A model generated the notes under the pieces. That model was not told where the DNA came from. It was given only the letters and a program-made list of their open reading frames with translations, and ran no database searches. Of a stretch of DNA of 37,839 nt, positions 24,343-33,019 are shown piece by piece. The position numbers and the translations under genes were made by a program. Positions within the stretch are counted from its first letter, which is position 1. Each line of letters starts with the position of its first letter. The stretch is from Alicyclobacillus tolerans (lineage in GTDB: Bacteria > Bacillota > Bacilli > Alicyclobacillales > Alicyclobacillaceae), in NCBI RefSeq assembly GCF_021739485.1, contig NZ_JAJFNK010000047.1:1-37839 (forward strand), in the 5' to 3' direction.

Positions 24343-25557
24343 GTGGTGGGTGTGGATATCGCCAAGGAAAAGCATGTGGCTCAGTTCGCCAACTTTCGGG
24401 GAATCATTCTCTCACAGCGGCCAGTCCAGGTCTCGAATGATGAACAGGGTTTTGAGTACCTCTTGCAGTCCATCCGACGGTTTCAGGAACAGTTTGGTAT
24501 AGACGATGTCATCGTCGGGATGGAATCTACAGGCCACTATTTCTTCAACCTGGCGAACTGGCTGATTGACAGAGAAATTGAGGTAGTTCTGGTCAATCCG
24601 GCAACCACCAGCCGAAACAAGGAAAACCGGGACAATACGCCTTCCAAGAGCGATCCCAAAGATGCTGCCATCATCGCCGATTTGGTAAGTCGTGGCTATT
24701 ACAGCCCCTATCGGCCAAAGAAGGGCTCATTGCAACGGATCAATATCCTGGTGAGAGCTCGGGAGCGAATCGTGCGGGATATGACTCGAACAAAGAATCG
24801 AATTTATGGTTGGCTGGATGTCTATTTTCCCGAGTACCTCCGCGTTTTCAAGGATCCGTTTTGTCGCCGGTCGCTGGCCACACTGCGTCAGATGCCCACC
24901 CCGACCGACGTAAAAGAGTTGTCGGCTCAGGAGGTAGTGCAGAAATGGGAAGAAGATAAGATGGTTCGTCCAGGAGGAGCTCGGGGCTTGAGTAAGGCCG
25001 CAGTACTGCTAAGGGCGGCCCGACATAGTGTTGGCAGTTGTATAGCCTTGGAAGAAGCCAAATGGGAACTAGAACGGTTGGTCAAGGACTATGAGCGTCA
25101 ACAGGAGGAGCGTCAGGAGGTAGAAGACCGGATAAAAGGGTTGCTCCACGAAGTCCCCCAGGCGCGTTTGCTTGAAACAACGGGTCTCCCTCCTCTCGTG
25201 CGTGCTGTTCTCTTGGCTTGCGCGGGAGACCTTGGCCAGTTGGAGCATGGGAATCAATTGCTGCGTATGGCCGGCATGAACTTGGCGGAGAAAAGCTCTG
25301 GGAAGTATAAAGGGAAAATCAAACTCTCTAAGCGAGGCAATCCACTGCTACGAAAGTATCTGTACCTGGCAGTTCTTTATCTCGTGGGCAACACACCGGT
25401 GTTTCGCATGTGGCATGAGCACAATGTCCAGGTAAAACGGATGAGCAAGATGGGATCGCTCATAAAATTGATTGGCAAACTGGCAAGAATCCTGGTGGCA
25501 ATGGCAAGAAAAAAGGAACCCTTTTCCGTCGAGAAAGCCCAACACCTAGCAGCGTAA
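24343..25557 (+). CDS. IS110-family (IS1111-like) transposase, fused in frame to IS1634 debris
   Basis: The recognisable part starts at VVGVDIAKEKHVAQFANFRG (GTG 24343 or 24346) and has about 404 residues. DEDD residues are in VGVDIAKEKH, VGMESTGHYFFN and SKSDPKDAAIIADL; Tnp20 is in LLETTGLPPLVRAVLLACAG and AGMNLAEKSSGKYKGK. The reading frame is open from 24019, so translation of the upstream IS1634 fragment would give a 512-residue chimera. No proper ribosome site lies before 24343, so the fusion may be the only way to express it. The non-coding RNA-like region lies downstream, as in IS1111-type elements. This lineage is distinct from the tandem IS110 pair. Confidence 0.85.
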   Translation: MVGVDIAKEKHVAQFANFRGIILSQRPVQVSNDEQGFEYLLQSIRRFQEQFGIDDVIVGMESTGHYFFNLANWLIDREIEVVLVNPATTSRNKENRDNTPSKSDPKDAAIIADLVSRGYYSPYRPKKGSLQRINILVRARERIVRDMTRTKNRIYGWLDVYFPEYLRVFKDPFCRRSLATLRQMPTPTDVKELSAQEVVQKWEEDKMVRPGGARGLSKAAVLLRAARHSVGSCIALEEAKWELERLVKDYERQQEERQEVEDRIKGLLHEVPQARLLETTGLPPLVRAVLLACAGDLGQLEHGNQLLRMAGMNLAEKSSGKYKGKIKLSKRGNPLLRKYLYLAVLYLVGNTPVFRMWHEHNVQVKRMSKMGSLIKLIGKLARILVAMARKKEPFSVEKAQHLAA

Positions 25558-25592
25558 ACTGGATCACTATAGAAAATTGGTAGAGCGTAGAT

Positions 25593-25937
25593 TGACTCAT
25601 TCGCAGGATGAGCGACAACAAGTGCACGTGAGAACCGAGTGATTTTGCCCAAAGGGCTCAGACCCGTCGGAAGTAACGAAATCGGCCTCCACACCTTGGA
25701 CAGATGTGACGAAGGAATGTCAGGGCTAGACCCGTGGAGACGTGGGAGTGTGAATCCCAAGGAAGACTGTGGAGAAGTGCGTGCAGTATACCAGATGTTA
25801 GGAGATCTATCAAGACCCCCTTGTTTCTGCACACCCTTCATGCAGATCGAAGCTTCTTGAAACGGGTCTGTCCGAAGTTTCCCATCCATAGTTATCCAGG
25901 GTGATGGGTAAACAATGGCGCAATCCTGCGAATGAGT
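25593..25937 (+). ncRNA. IS1111-type non-coding end with candidate guide RNA
   Basis: Downstream of the transposase, ACTCATTCGCAGGAT (about 25593) and ATCCTGCGAATGAGT (about 25937) form an inverted repeat enclosing roughly 315 nt. Within it, 25676-25772 matches 80-175 at the window start. Two separate copies beside or near IS110-type sequence argue for a conserved, structured RNA of one IS lineage. From 25946 to 26170 I see no gene, only GC-rich non-coding sequence that may contain the element's right end. Confidence 0.5.
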
Positions 25938-26170
25938 GAGCATACTCGAGCTATCCGCTAAGGGAGGGCAAAATACCCCCTACAATCCCTTGCTGGGCCT
26001 ATAGGGCTGTCAAAGATGAGGTGAAGGATCCGGCACGAAGGCAAGAATTCGTCAAGGGTTAGCATGTGATATACGCGGGTTGGTTACCGCAAGCCGGGCC
26101 ACCGTAAAGAGGCTGCCTCGACCAAGAGCGGGTTCGGAATAAATCCTAGCGCCAGCGTACGACGATGATT

Positions 26171-27060
26171 CCCCGTACTGGTATTCTTGCCCCCGAGACT
26201 AATCTTCCCCCTCACGACTCAATAATTTATACACACGAAAGAATCAGTCATCCACCGGATTCTATGAGCGATTCTTGTATTACATCGTTTTTTCAACGCT
26301 GCAAGCAATCGTTCAGGCAAGCCCAAGGAGCTCCTTGCTGTAGCTGTTAATGCGACACATGAATTTCCCCCTCCCGATATCACTTGAAGGTATTCTCGAT
26401 GTAATCGCTCCTGTGTTCTCCATACGACATCCCTTCTTATTTGCGGACTTTGTCCGTCTCCTTTCCCAGACGGTTCGTGGCGAAAATAACTCCACGCAGC
26501 TTCTACGCAGGCACGAAAATGGGTATTTTTTGTTTTCGTGAATTTTCCTTTCTACTAACTTTCACTACCTGAAAATTCATTAGGAACTAATCCGGCATAG
26601 ACCCATAAGTTGTTTCAGATTGCGAAAATGCGTAAATTCCTGTATCTCAGCAACCAACGTTACTACGTTAACTTCAACTACTGTGTTCCGTGTTTTAGCT
26701 ACGCCAAAGTGTCCGAATGCTGACGGTATTGCCTGTCCATATATGGGATTTGACAGATTGCTAAAGGTGTTGGATGAGGTTACCGTTAAACGTGTTGTAG
26801 AAAAGTGAATTATGATTAGGATGTTTAATGTAATTACAGTTATACCTGTGTGTTTGAGAACATTGGGGGAAAAGCAGATATGGTGAGACAATTTTCAAAG
26901 GTACGGTTATGGTAATGGGTTCGATGTGCCTATCTCAAAGTGAAAATGTAACACCATATATACTGTGTAAATAACTGATCCGACATGGACTCGTTATTGA
27001 AGTGAACCCTACCACAAGCAACGGCAAATTTTTTGGAGTGTGACAGGTCAGTCTAGCGGG
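26171..27060. other. AT-rich region with no supported gene
   Basis: Nearly 900 nt hold only short ORFs of 60-103 codons without convincing ribosome sites or motifs. One (26620-26808, plus) has an open frame ending in DRLLKVLDEVTVKRVVEK that might be gene debris, but I cannot name it. Base composition is AT-richer than the flanks. Confidence 0.4.
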
Positions 27061-27065
27061 GAGGC

Positions 27066-27359
27066 GTGGAGATTGAAGTTCCTCGCTTTTTGTGGTTGGC
27101 AAAGACAGTGGAATATCTGCAGTCATTCAGAATATTGGATAGCAAGTTTATTGCAGTTAGTTACACAAAAAGGTTGACTGTGTCAACAACTGCCTTGAAG
27201 CCCGTTTCCAGCGTTGGTTACGTGGCAGAAACCTACAGTTTTGCAAAGTGCAAAGCGTTTCAACTTGCGGTTGGACACGGCAACATACGGACTAGCCCAT
27301 GGGAAGTAATGAATCGAGCCATCGAGAAGGCAGAACGCAATTTGAAGGGCACGATTTAG
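27066..27359 (+). CDS. Hypothetical protein or fragment
   Basis: This is a 97-codon frame from GTG (MEIEVPRFLWLAKTVEYLQS), ending one base before the TetR pseudogene. GGGGAGG lies very close to the GTG, an awkward spacing. The C-terminal end (SPWEVMNRAIEKAERNLKGT) looks like a helical tail. I recognise no family. It may be a decayed neighbour of the TetR gene. Confidence 0.3.
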   Translation: MEIEVPRFLWLAKTVEYLQSFRILDSKFIAVSYTKRLTVSTTALKPVSSVGYVAETYSFAKCKAFQLAVGHGNIRTSPWEVMNRAIEKAERNLKGTI

Positions 27360-27360
27360 C

Positions 27361-27950
27361 ATGTCCCAAAGACCTAGGTTAGATAGGACCATTGTCACAC
27401 AAGCTACCGCTGACAAAATCGGATTTGACGAACTCACTCTCCTTGGGGCTGCAGGTCATCTGGGCGTGAAAACCCCATCCCTCTACAATCACATCGAAGG
27501 GTTAGACGGACTACGACGTGAATTATCCCTAGTCGGGTTAAATGAATTAAACCATCGACTTCAAAAGGCCGCACTTGGTAGGGCGAGAAACGACGCCTTA
27601 ATTTCAATGCTCCAAGCATATCGTAAGCTCGCTCAGGAAAGACCCGCGTATATTCTGCTACATTGCGTGCACCGGAACCGATCGATATGCAAATCCAAAC
27701 TGCCTCTCAAGAAATCATAGAAACTTTATTGACGGTATTGGAGCCGTACAAGTTGAGCTACGATGAGGCGGTACACGTTATTCGAGGTTTCAGGGCGATT
27801 GCGCATGGCTTTGCATCTCTTGAAATGTCCGGTGTGTTCGGGATTGTGTTGAGGCTCGAATTATTTGACATCAGTGTCGGCGATTTTTCCAGCATTGCGT
27901 GTCGTGGTGAATTATGGATTTTCATTGGGTCCCTTAGAGCGTCACAATGA
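27361..27950 (+). pseudogene. TetR/AcrR-family regulator, frameshifted
   Basis: Frame 1 (27361-27720) reads RLDRTIVTQATADKIGFDEL, then HLGVKTPSLYNHIEGLDGLR, which is the TetR helix-turn-helix, then RRELSLVGLNELNHRL. Near 27655 the family match moves to another frame: TLRAPEPIDMQIQTASQEII, EAVHVIRGFRAIAHGFASLE and MSGVFGIV, the ligand-binding C-terminal domain of the PF13305 (WHG) type. The end after FGIV no longer matches, so a second lesion is likely near 27850. A full DNA-binding domain could still be made from frame 1. No target operator or partner transporter is nearby. Confidence 0.8.
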
Positions 27951-28029
27951 TGGGGGGAATCGGGGGTAGTCGGGGCGATGGTGGATGATTGGTTCAAGAA
28001 GTCTATACAGGATGATCAGCAGGAGTATG

Positions 28030-28616
28030 AGCAGGTTGTTCGGTCACTTTCGACTTGCGATTGTGCCGTGCGTCTACTGTGGGCATTCACGCACCCATGA
28101 GCATGGTTGTTATACACGTGAACCTCGAGGTCCAAGTGAGCAGCGTACTACATGGCCCCTTCACCGGCAGTTTTGCCCGCCTGTCAACGCACATTTTCGT
28201 TGACTCCTGTCTGCCTGGCTCCGTTCCAACGCGTTCTCATCCAGGTGCAGGACGCCGCTGTTTCCTTACTGGCTGGGCGAAGTACGGTTGAGCAGGTAAT
28301 CGGGCTCTTGATTGACATCGGCGTATCCATATCTCAATCAACTGTTCGTCGTTGGTATGCGAAACTGCGAGGGCAGATAGAGTCAGTCCTTAAGGATGTG
28401 TCCCGATGGGTTCAACAACAACGCCCTGACGTAGCTCTACCGCGGTTACGCCGCGACGTGCGTGACCCGGCCGTCTTCTGCTATTACGAACGGCTGTTAT
28501 TGGTACCGTCACACAGCGGCCAGGTCAACGCGGCCCTGGGCAAGGGGTTCTTGCTCACCACGTCAGTGACGGTGAACAGGGTGTCGTTCACCGTAGCACC
28601 CAGGTTTTTCCCATAG
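28030..28616 (+). pseudogene. IS-associated zinc-ribbon/HTH protein (DUF6431-like), frameshifted
   Basis: Frame A has IVPCVYCGHSRTHEHGCYTR, a CxxC-H-C zinc-binding start. Near 28150 the match moves to the frame with LPACQRTFSLTPVCLAPFQR, completing a second CxxC-like ribbon, then AVSLLAGRSTVEQVIGLL and VSISQSTVRRWYAKLRGQIE, a helix-turn-helix. Such proteins are often found as helper ORFs in insertion sequences. The partner transposase is not recognisable downstream. Assignment is from memory of the family and is tentative. Confidence 0.45.
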
Positions 28617-29417
28617 TTTGTTTATAGATCCCACACAAAGTGCTCTTCGGAGCGTTGAGCACGAACAGGGCCAAGCGCAACGCAGACAAGCATTGACCGC
28701 AGAGCTGCACAGAGATCAGCATCAGCCGACTATGTTGGCCTATTTCTATGTGGGGAAAGGCAACATCAGTCACCTGAGAGAGCGGGGACACGACCATGGA
28801 GGTACATACATTATTGCGAAGTCGCATTTCACCAGTTCAAAGTTCCGCTTTTATCCTTAAACCGCCAAAATGCGTCAGAGTGCAGTGTGTTTCCAGCCGA
28901 CAATGTCACTTGGAATTTCGCCGTCAGATAAAGCGAGCAGCCACAGGATTGATTTAAATACGGATGAAAGTTACCAACAGTTGACTAAGATTTTTCTAAG
29001 GGGACTCGATTCATAAATGATGTTCTTCTTGGGTCAAGGGCAAATGCGACAGAAGCCTAGAGTAGAAATGCGCAGACACCGTATATTCAAAACTCTGTTT
29101 CTTTATCTTAAAGTAGGAAAAGCCGGCTTTTATAATCCAGTAAATGTCTAGCGTATGTTTTCTTTCCCTCCCTGTTAACGCCTATCTCATCACGTATGCT
29201 CACCCATTCGCAGGATTTCACCAGGCGACTGTCTGCTGGTATGTCTGCTGATTCTGAGTACAGGGGCCGGAAATATCTCAGACGAGTCGGTGGCACATGC
29301 GAGGCACCCGCACATTTATTGTTGTTGCCCATTCAAACCACGAATTTCAGCATATTTCTGGCATACGGCAATTTGTCGCACAAGCTCTATAGGGAAAATG
29401 CGGTGGAGGTGAATTTT
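28617..29417. other. Non-coding region with an IS-end-like 23-mer
   Basis: About 800 nt without a supported gene. At 29197-29219 the sequence ATGCTCACCCATTCGCAGGA continues into TTT and is nearly identical to the reverse complement of 25925-25947, one arm of the IS1111-type inverted repeat. This may be a leftover end or a preferred target of that element. The open frame running from 29196 into the next gene is probably not translated from there. Confidence 0.45.
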
Positions 29418-29891
29418 TTGAAGGGAAACGTGGTTCGTATACGGAAAATCGCTGTAGGAGAACTGGAAATTCGGAGGATTACGTGTTTACGCAAGCCTAG
29501 GCGTTGTACCAACCGGCACGCTCTGCTCCGTCTAATTAAGGAACTAGAACGGAAATTCAATTATTTTAAGGAAGAGTCTGGGCACAGAGAACGGATGCAA
29601 AACAGACAGATCGAGAAATTGAATAAGGAAGTCGACCTGCTTCAAAGTGCAGTCTCACAACTGAACACAGAACTGGCACAATTGCGCGTGGAGGTATACA
29701 GTGGGGTGATGCCTAACCCTGGGCTCCAAGCCTCATTCCAGAGTAAGCTCGACCAAACGGTAACCGTGTCTACGCCAGATGGCAACATCACTGGAGTTGT
29801 CATCGTCGTGGGAACTGATGCGGTCGAACTGCGTGAGACCACTGGAAACATTGTGATCATTCCCTATAGCCAAGTAACAGCAGTACAGTAA
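29418..29891 (+). CDS. Coiled-coil protein with DUF2642-like spore-coat domain
   Basis: I choose TTG 29418 because GGAGGTGA lies 5-6 nt upstream; the open frame extends to 29196 without another good site. The product has about 157 residues. Residues 35-100 are a heptad-rich coiled coil (LLRLIKELERKFNYFKEE, LNKEVDLLQSAVSQLNTELA). Residues 110-157 form a small beta domain (LDQTVTVSTPDGNITGVVIV, TGNIVIIPYSQVTAVQ) that resembles DUF2642, found in Bacillus spore-coat proteins such as YuzC. It lies 12 nt before a second small protein of related type. A role in coat or exosporium assembly is inferred. Confidence 0.65.
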   Translation: MKGNVVRIRKIAVGELEIRRITCLRKPRRCTNRHALLRLIKELERKFNYFKEESGHRERMQNRQIEKLNKEVDLLQSAVSQLNTELAQLRVEVYSGVMPNPGLQASFQSKLDQTVTVSTPDGNITGVVIVVGTDAVELRETTGNIVIIPYSQVTAVQ

Positions 29892-29903
29892 GGAGGAGAA
29901 AGA

Positions 29904-30104
29904 GTGAACTTTCAACAAATGTTGACGGGGTTTATTGACTACACGGTCGATGTCGCCGTTCCTAATCAGTTCATTGACGGAAAACTTCTGGCCGCCGGTG
30001 CGGCGGACTTGGTCTTACAGTCCACGCCCCCTATCTACGGACCGACGGCACAGATTACCGTCCCTTACAGGAACATCAGTTATGTTCGCGTGATCACCCA
30101 TTGA
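29904..30104 (+). CDS. Small DUF2642-like coat protein
   Basis: This 66-residue protein starts at GTG 29904 after a very strong AAGGAGGAG site. It opens MNFQQMLTGFIDYTVDVAVP and ends QITVPYRNISYVRVITH, with a beta-rich core (FIDGKLLAAGAADLVLQS) similar in layout to the domain of the preceding gene. There is no signal peptide or Cys. It is coupled to the upstream gene by 12 nt and followed by a terminator, making a two-gene unit. A structural spore-surface role is inferred. Confidence 0.65.
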   Translation: MNFQQMLTGFIDYTVDVAVPNQFIDGKLLAAGAADLVLQSTPPIYGPTAQITVPYRNISYVRVITH

Positions 30105-30151
30105 GGTTGGAAGAATCAATTGGAAAATAACCTATGAGTTCGCCCCTGACA

Positions 30152-30225
30152 CCACCATACGCGCTGCTGTTACGCTTGCCATCTCATGCTCCCGGACGTA
30201 GTGGGCCGTATGGTGGCTTTTTTTC
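30152..30225 (+). terminator. Strong rho-independent-type terminator
   Basis: CCACCATACG (30152-30161) pairs with CGTATGGTGG (30207-30216) across a 45-nt loop, followed directly by C and a run of T. It closes the two-gene coat unit. The rest of 30105-30545 has no supported gene; the promoter of the sugar operon should lie in 30400-30520, but I cannot pick it out. Confidence 0.75.
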
Positions 30226-30545
30226 TCATAAAGGGATCCCTGTCGGGAGCACAACCCACATAACCGGACTCTGCCAATCGCTCCTAGACTGCTGCAAGAA
30301 AATTTGTGCTAATTACCCCAATCAAATGTCCACCACTCCCGGTCACGTCCTGCATTATATAAACCTGTCTAAGATGAATGCCTCGTCAAGGATAGGAGAA
30401 ACGAAAAAGCGCGCTATCTTGGCAGATCCCGTTTTCCTTCGTTGATGAGCACTTTGCTGGTTGCTTTGTCACGTCCGTGATACACGCTGATATCTCAAGT
30501 TTATCGTAGATCCTGTGCCTGATGAGGAAAGGAGTGGCAAGAACG

Positions 30546-31628
30546 GTGCCTGACGAGAAATTCTGGAACCAAAAAAGGGTCTTTATCACAGGTCATACAG
30601 GTTTTAAAGGTACGTGGTTAAGTTTGTGGCTGCATTCTTTAGGAGCCGTCGTGACAGGATATGCGCTTGAAGCACCCACTACCCCGAGTCTCTTTGAAGT
30701 CTGTGAGATGGACCGTGTGATCCGTTCCCACACAGCGGATATCCGCGACCGCGAAAAACTCCAGAAAGCACTGCTCGCAGCCGACCCTGATGTGGTTTTT
30801 CACATGGCTGCAAAGCCACTTGTCAGGGACTCCTACCAGAATCCCGTGGAAACTTATGAAGTGAATGTGATGGGGACGGTTTATCTCCTTGAGGCTGTAC
30901 GAACCGCTATTATGCTAGGAGGTAGCAACATTAAGGCTGTCATCAATGTGACTACGGACAAATGCTATGAAAATAAGGAGTTGACTTGGAGATACCGAGA
31001 ATCTGATCCATTATCCGGCCGGGATCCGTATTCCAGCAGTAAAGCATGTTCAGAGCTCATAACGATGTCATATCGAAATTCGTTTTTTCAACCGAACGTC
31101 TCCAGCGGCACGAATGTAGCTACGGTAAGGGCCGGTAATGTGATTGGTGGCGGGGACTGGGCAAAAGATCGGTTGATTCCTGACTGTGTTCGAGCAATGC
31201 TAACCGGAACCACTGTGAGCATTCGAAATCCGGATTTCGTTCGTCCCTGGCAACATGTCCTCGAACCATTATCAGGATATATGTTATTGGCGCAACATTT
31301 AATCGGAGGACAATCACACTACGCCGGAGCATGGAATTTCGGACCGCGACACGAGGACGAGAAGACGGTAAATTGGATCGTCGAGTACTTGAGTTCCAGG
31401 TGGGGATCGAACTTTAATTACACAACTGATATTGAACAAAATCCCCCTTACGAAGCCCAACATCTGATACTGGATTGTTCCAAAGCGCTCCTTCAGTTGA
31501 ATTGGCAGCCAAAATGGAACCTGCCACAGGCTCTTGACAAAATCATTGAATGGGTTCAGGGGTATCAAGATGGGAAAGATATAAGAGGCCTCTGCATTCA
31601 ACAAATTCAGGAATACATGTATTCGTGA
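30546..31628 (+). CDS. rfbG: CDP-glucose 4,6-dehydratase
   Basis: The most likely start is GTG 30546 (VPDEKFWNQKRVFITG), with AAGGAG 12 nt upstream; ATG 30522 is in frame but lacks a site. The product has about 360 residues. The short-chain dehydrogenase fold shows the NAD loop ITGHTGFKGTWLSLWL (the GFKGxW variant is typical of RfbG), VVFHMAAKPLVRDSY, the NVTTDKCYEN active-site segment and YSSSKACSELI with the YxxxK pair. It converts CDP-D-glucose to CDP-4-keto-6-deoxyglucose. The next gene makes its substrate. RfbG-type enzymes usually follow rfbF; here the order is reversed. Confidence 0.93.
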   Translation: MPDEKFWNQKRVFITGHTGFKGTWLSLWLHSLGAVVTGYALEAPTTPSLFEVCEMDRVIRSHTADIRDREKLQKALLAADPDVVFHMAAKPLVRDSYQNPVETYEVNVMGTVYLLEAVRTAIMLGGSNIKAVINVTTDKCYENKELTWRYRESDPLSGRDPYSSSKACSELITMSYRNSFFQPNVSSGTNVATVRAGNVIGGGDWAKDRLIPDCVRAMLTGTTVSIRNPDFVRPWQHVLEPLSGYMLLAQHLIGGQSHYAGAWNFGPRHEDEKTVNWIVEYLSSRWGSNFNYTTDIEQNPPYEAQHLILDCSKALLQLNWQPKWNLPQALDKIIEWVQGYQDGKDIRGLCIQQIQEYMYS

Positions 31629-31635
31629 GAAGCGG

Positions 31636-31662
31636 ACCCGCCTTTAGGGTCGCCATAATAGT
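31636..31662 (+). promoter_or_regulatory. Possible SigmaK-like promoter before rfbF
   Basis: AC at 31636-31637 and CATAATAGT at 31654-31662 are 16 nt apart, close to the SigmaK pattern of a short AC -35 and a CATAnnnTA -10. The same bases can also form a GACCC/GGGTC hairpin, so the element could instead be an RNA stem between the two cistrons. Confidence 0.22.
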
Positions 31663-31708
31663 GTAACAAACTCTTTAAGAGATCTGTAGGAGAAAGGAAG
31701 GGAACAGC

Positions 31709-32500
31709 ATGTCTGCAAATAAAATGAAAGTCGTTATCCTCGCTGGCGGGTATGGCACTAGAATCAGTGAAGAAACTCATATCCGACCGAAGCCGATGGT
31801 GGAAATAGGTGATACCCCTGTCCTTGTACACATCATGAGAATCTATTCACACTACGGCTTTTCAGACTTTGTCATTTGCGCTGGATATCGCGCTGAATAC
31901 ATTAAGCAGTATTTTTTGGATTATATACCAACTCATTCGGATTTCACCATTGATCTCGCGCAACGTGGTGAAGTTATCATTCATAGACGCTACACTGAAC
32001 CCTGGAAAGTGACCATTGTGAACACGGGTAACCATACGATGACGGGTGGAAGGGTCAAGCAAATTCGCCCATACTTGAACAATTCACCATTTATGCTCAC
32101 GTATGGGGATGGATTATCCGATATCAACATCGGCAAGTTGGTGGAGTATCATCAATCTCATGGAAAATTGGTCACTATTACGGCGGTTCAGCCACCCGGG
32201 AGATTTGGAGTATTGACATTATCCTCCGAAGATCGGGTGTTGAACTTTACAGAAAAGCCAGATGATGAAATTGGCTGGGTCAATGGCGGATTCTTTGTAA
32301 TGCAGCCTGAGGTCTTTGATTATATAAATGATGATTCAACCGTTTTGGAGAGAGATACGCTGGAGCGAATTTCTAACAATGGACAGTTAATGGCTTACAA
32401 GCATACGGGATTTTGGCATCCTATGGATACGTTGAAAGATAAAATGCATTTGCAGAAACTCTGGGAGTCAGGAAATGCACCATGGAAGTTGTCTGTTTGA
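31709..32500 (+). CDS. rfbF: Glucose-1-phosphate cytidylyltransferase
   Basis: The protein has 263 residues; ATG 31709 has a purine-rich AGGAAGGGAA upstream. The N-terminal nucleotidyltransferase signature is KVVILAGGYGTRISEETHIR followed by PKPMVEIGDTPVL, with the RfbF-typical ILAGGxGTR and PKPM. Further family segments are FMLTYGDGLSDINI (metal site), WVNGGFFVMQPEVFDYI and FWHPMDTLKDKMHLQKLWES. It makes CDP-glucose from CTP and glucose-1-phosphate, the first step of CDP-deoxysugar synthesis. It lies 80 nt after rfbG and 66 nt before the epimerase-like gene. Confidence 0.95.
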   Translation: MSANKMKVVILAGGYGTRISEETHIRPKPMVEIGDTPVLVHIMRIYSHYGFSDFVICAGYRAEYIKQYFLDYIPTHSDFTIDLAQRGEVIIHRRYTEPWKVTIVNTGNHTMTGGRVKQIRPYLNNSPFMLTYGDGLSDINIGKLVEYHQSHGKLVTITAVQPPGRFGVLTLSSEDRVLNFTEKPDDEIGWVNGGFFVMQPEVFDYINDDSTVLERDTLERISNNGQLMAYKHTGFWHPMDTLKDKMHLQKLWESGNAPWKLSV

Positions 32501-32566
32501 GGTAATACAGGCGTAACAGGCAATACAAACCGTGGCTGTAAGGTTGAAGCTAAAGGAGGATGGGCC

Positions 32567-33019
32567 GTGATAGATGGGGTTGTAATAAAACCACTTAGGA
32601 GAATTGTAGATGACCGGGGTATCATTATGAAAATGCAAGAAGCGAGCGACAACGAGTACAAAGGATTCGGCGAAATATACTTTTCGACCATATACCCAGG
32701 AGTTGTGAAGGGATGGCACTTACACGAAAATGCCATTTTGAATTACGCGGTGATCAAAGGAAACATCAAGCTTGTCCTATTTGACCCTCGCGAGTTGTCC
32801 CCCACACATCAGGAAATTCAGGAAATATACATGGGTGATGATAACTATTGTCTGGTCCAAATTCCCGCAGAAGTTTGGAACGCTTTTAAGGGGATCGGAC
32901 CAGAGACGGCGATGGTGGCCGATCTAATTACGGTGGTCCACCATGAGGACCTGATTCGGCGTATGGACCCTCATAATAATCCACTGATTCCATACGACTG
33001 GAAAGTGAGAGACAGATGA
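32567..33019 (+). CDS. RmlC-like nucleotide-sugar 3,5-epimerase
   Basis: The protein has 150 residues from GTG 32567, with a strong AAAGGAGG 7 nt upstream. The cupin core shows IVDDRGIIMKMQEAS, YPGVVKGWHLHENA (the metal-free catalytic His region of the RmlC fold) and LVQIPAEVWNAFKGIGPE, ending in LIPYDWKVRDR. Family members epimerise C3 and/or C5 of 4-keto-6-deoxy sugars. It is shorter than classical RmlC (about 180 residues). Next to rfbF and rfbG, the substrate is likely CDP-4-keto-6-deoxyglucose (inference). It overlaps the reductase gene by 4 nt (ATGA). Confidence 0.85.
   Translation: MIDGVVIKPLRRIVDDRGIIMKMQEASDNEYKGFGEIYFSTIYPGVVKGWHLHENAILNYAVIKGNIKLVLFDPRELSPTHQEIQEIYMGDDNYCLVQIPAEVWNAFKGIGPETAMVADLITVVHHEDLIRRMDPHNNPLIPYDWKVRDR

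Noticed and set aside
25377..25943. A 188-codon minus-strand ORF at the end of the IS1111-type element
   Set aside because: It overlaps the 3' end of the transposase and the guide-RNA-like region and shows no domain.
26580..26891. ORFs of 62 and 103 codons in AT-rich sequence
   Set aside because: No ribosome site and low-complexity translation; listed only as part of the empty region.
28618..28860. An 80-codon ORF following the zinc-ribbon pseudogene
   Set aside because: It does not match a transposase partner and lacks a convincing ribosome site.
29196..29417. An upstream extension of the coiled-coil coat protein to codon 231
   Set aside because: The extension includes the IS-end-like 23-mer and has no ribosome site, whereas TTG 29418 has a strong one.
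30134..30445. A 103-codon ORF after the coat-type genes
   Set aside because: It runs through the terminator stem-loop and has no homology that I recognise.
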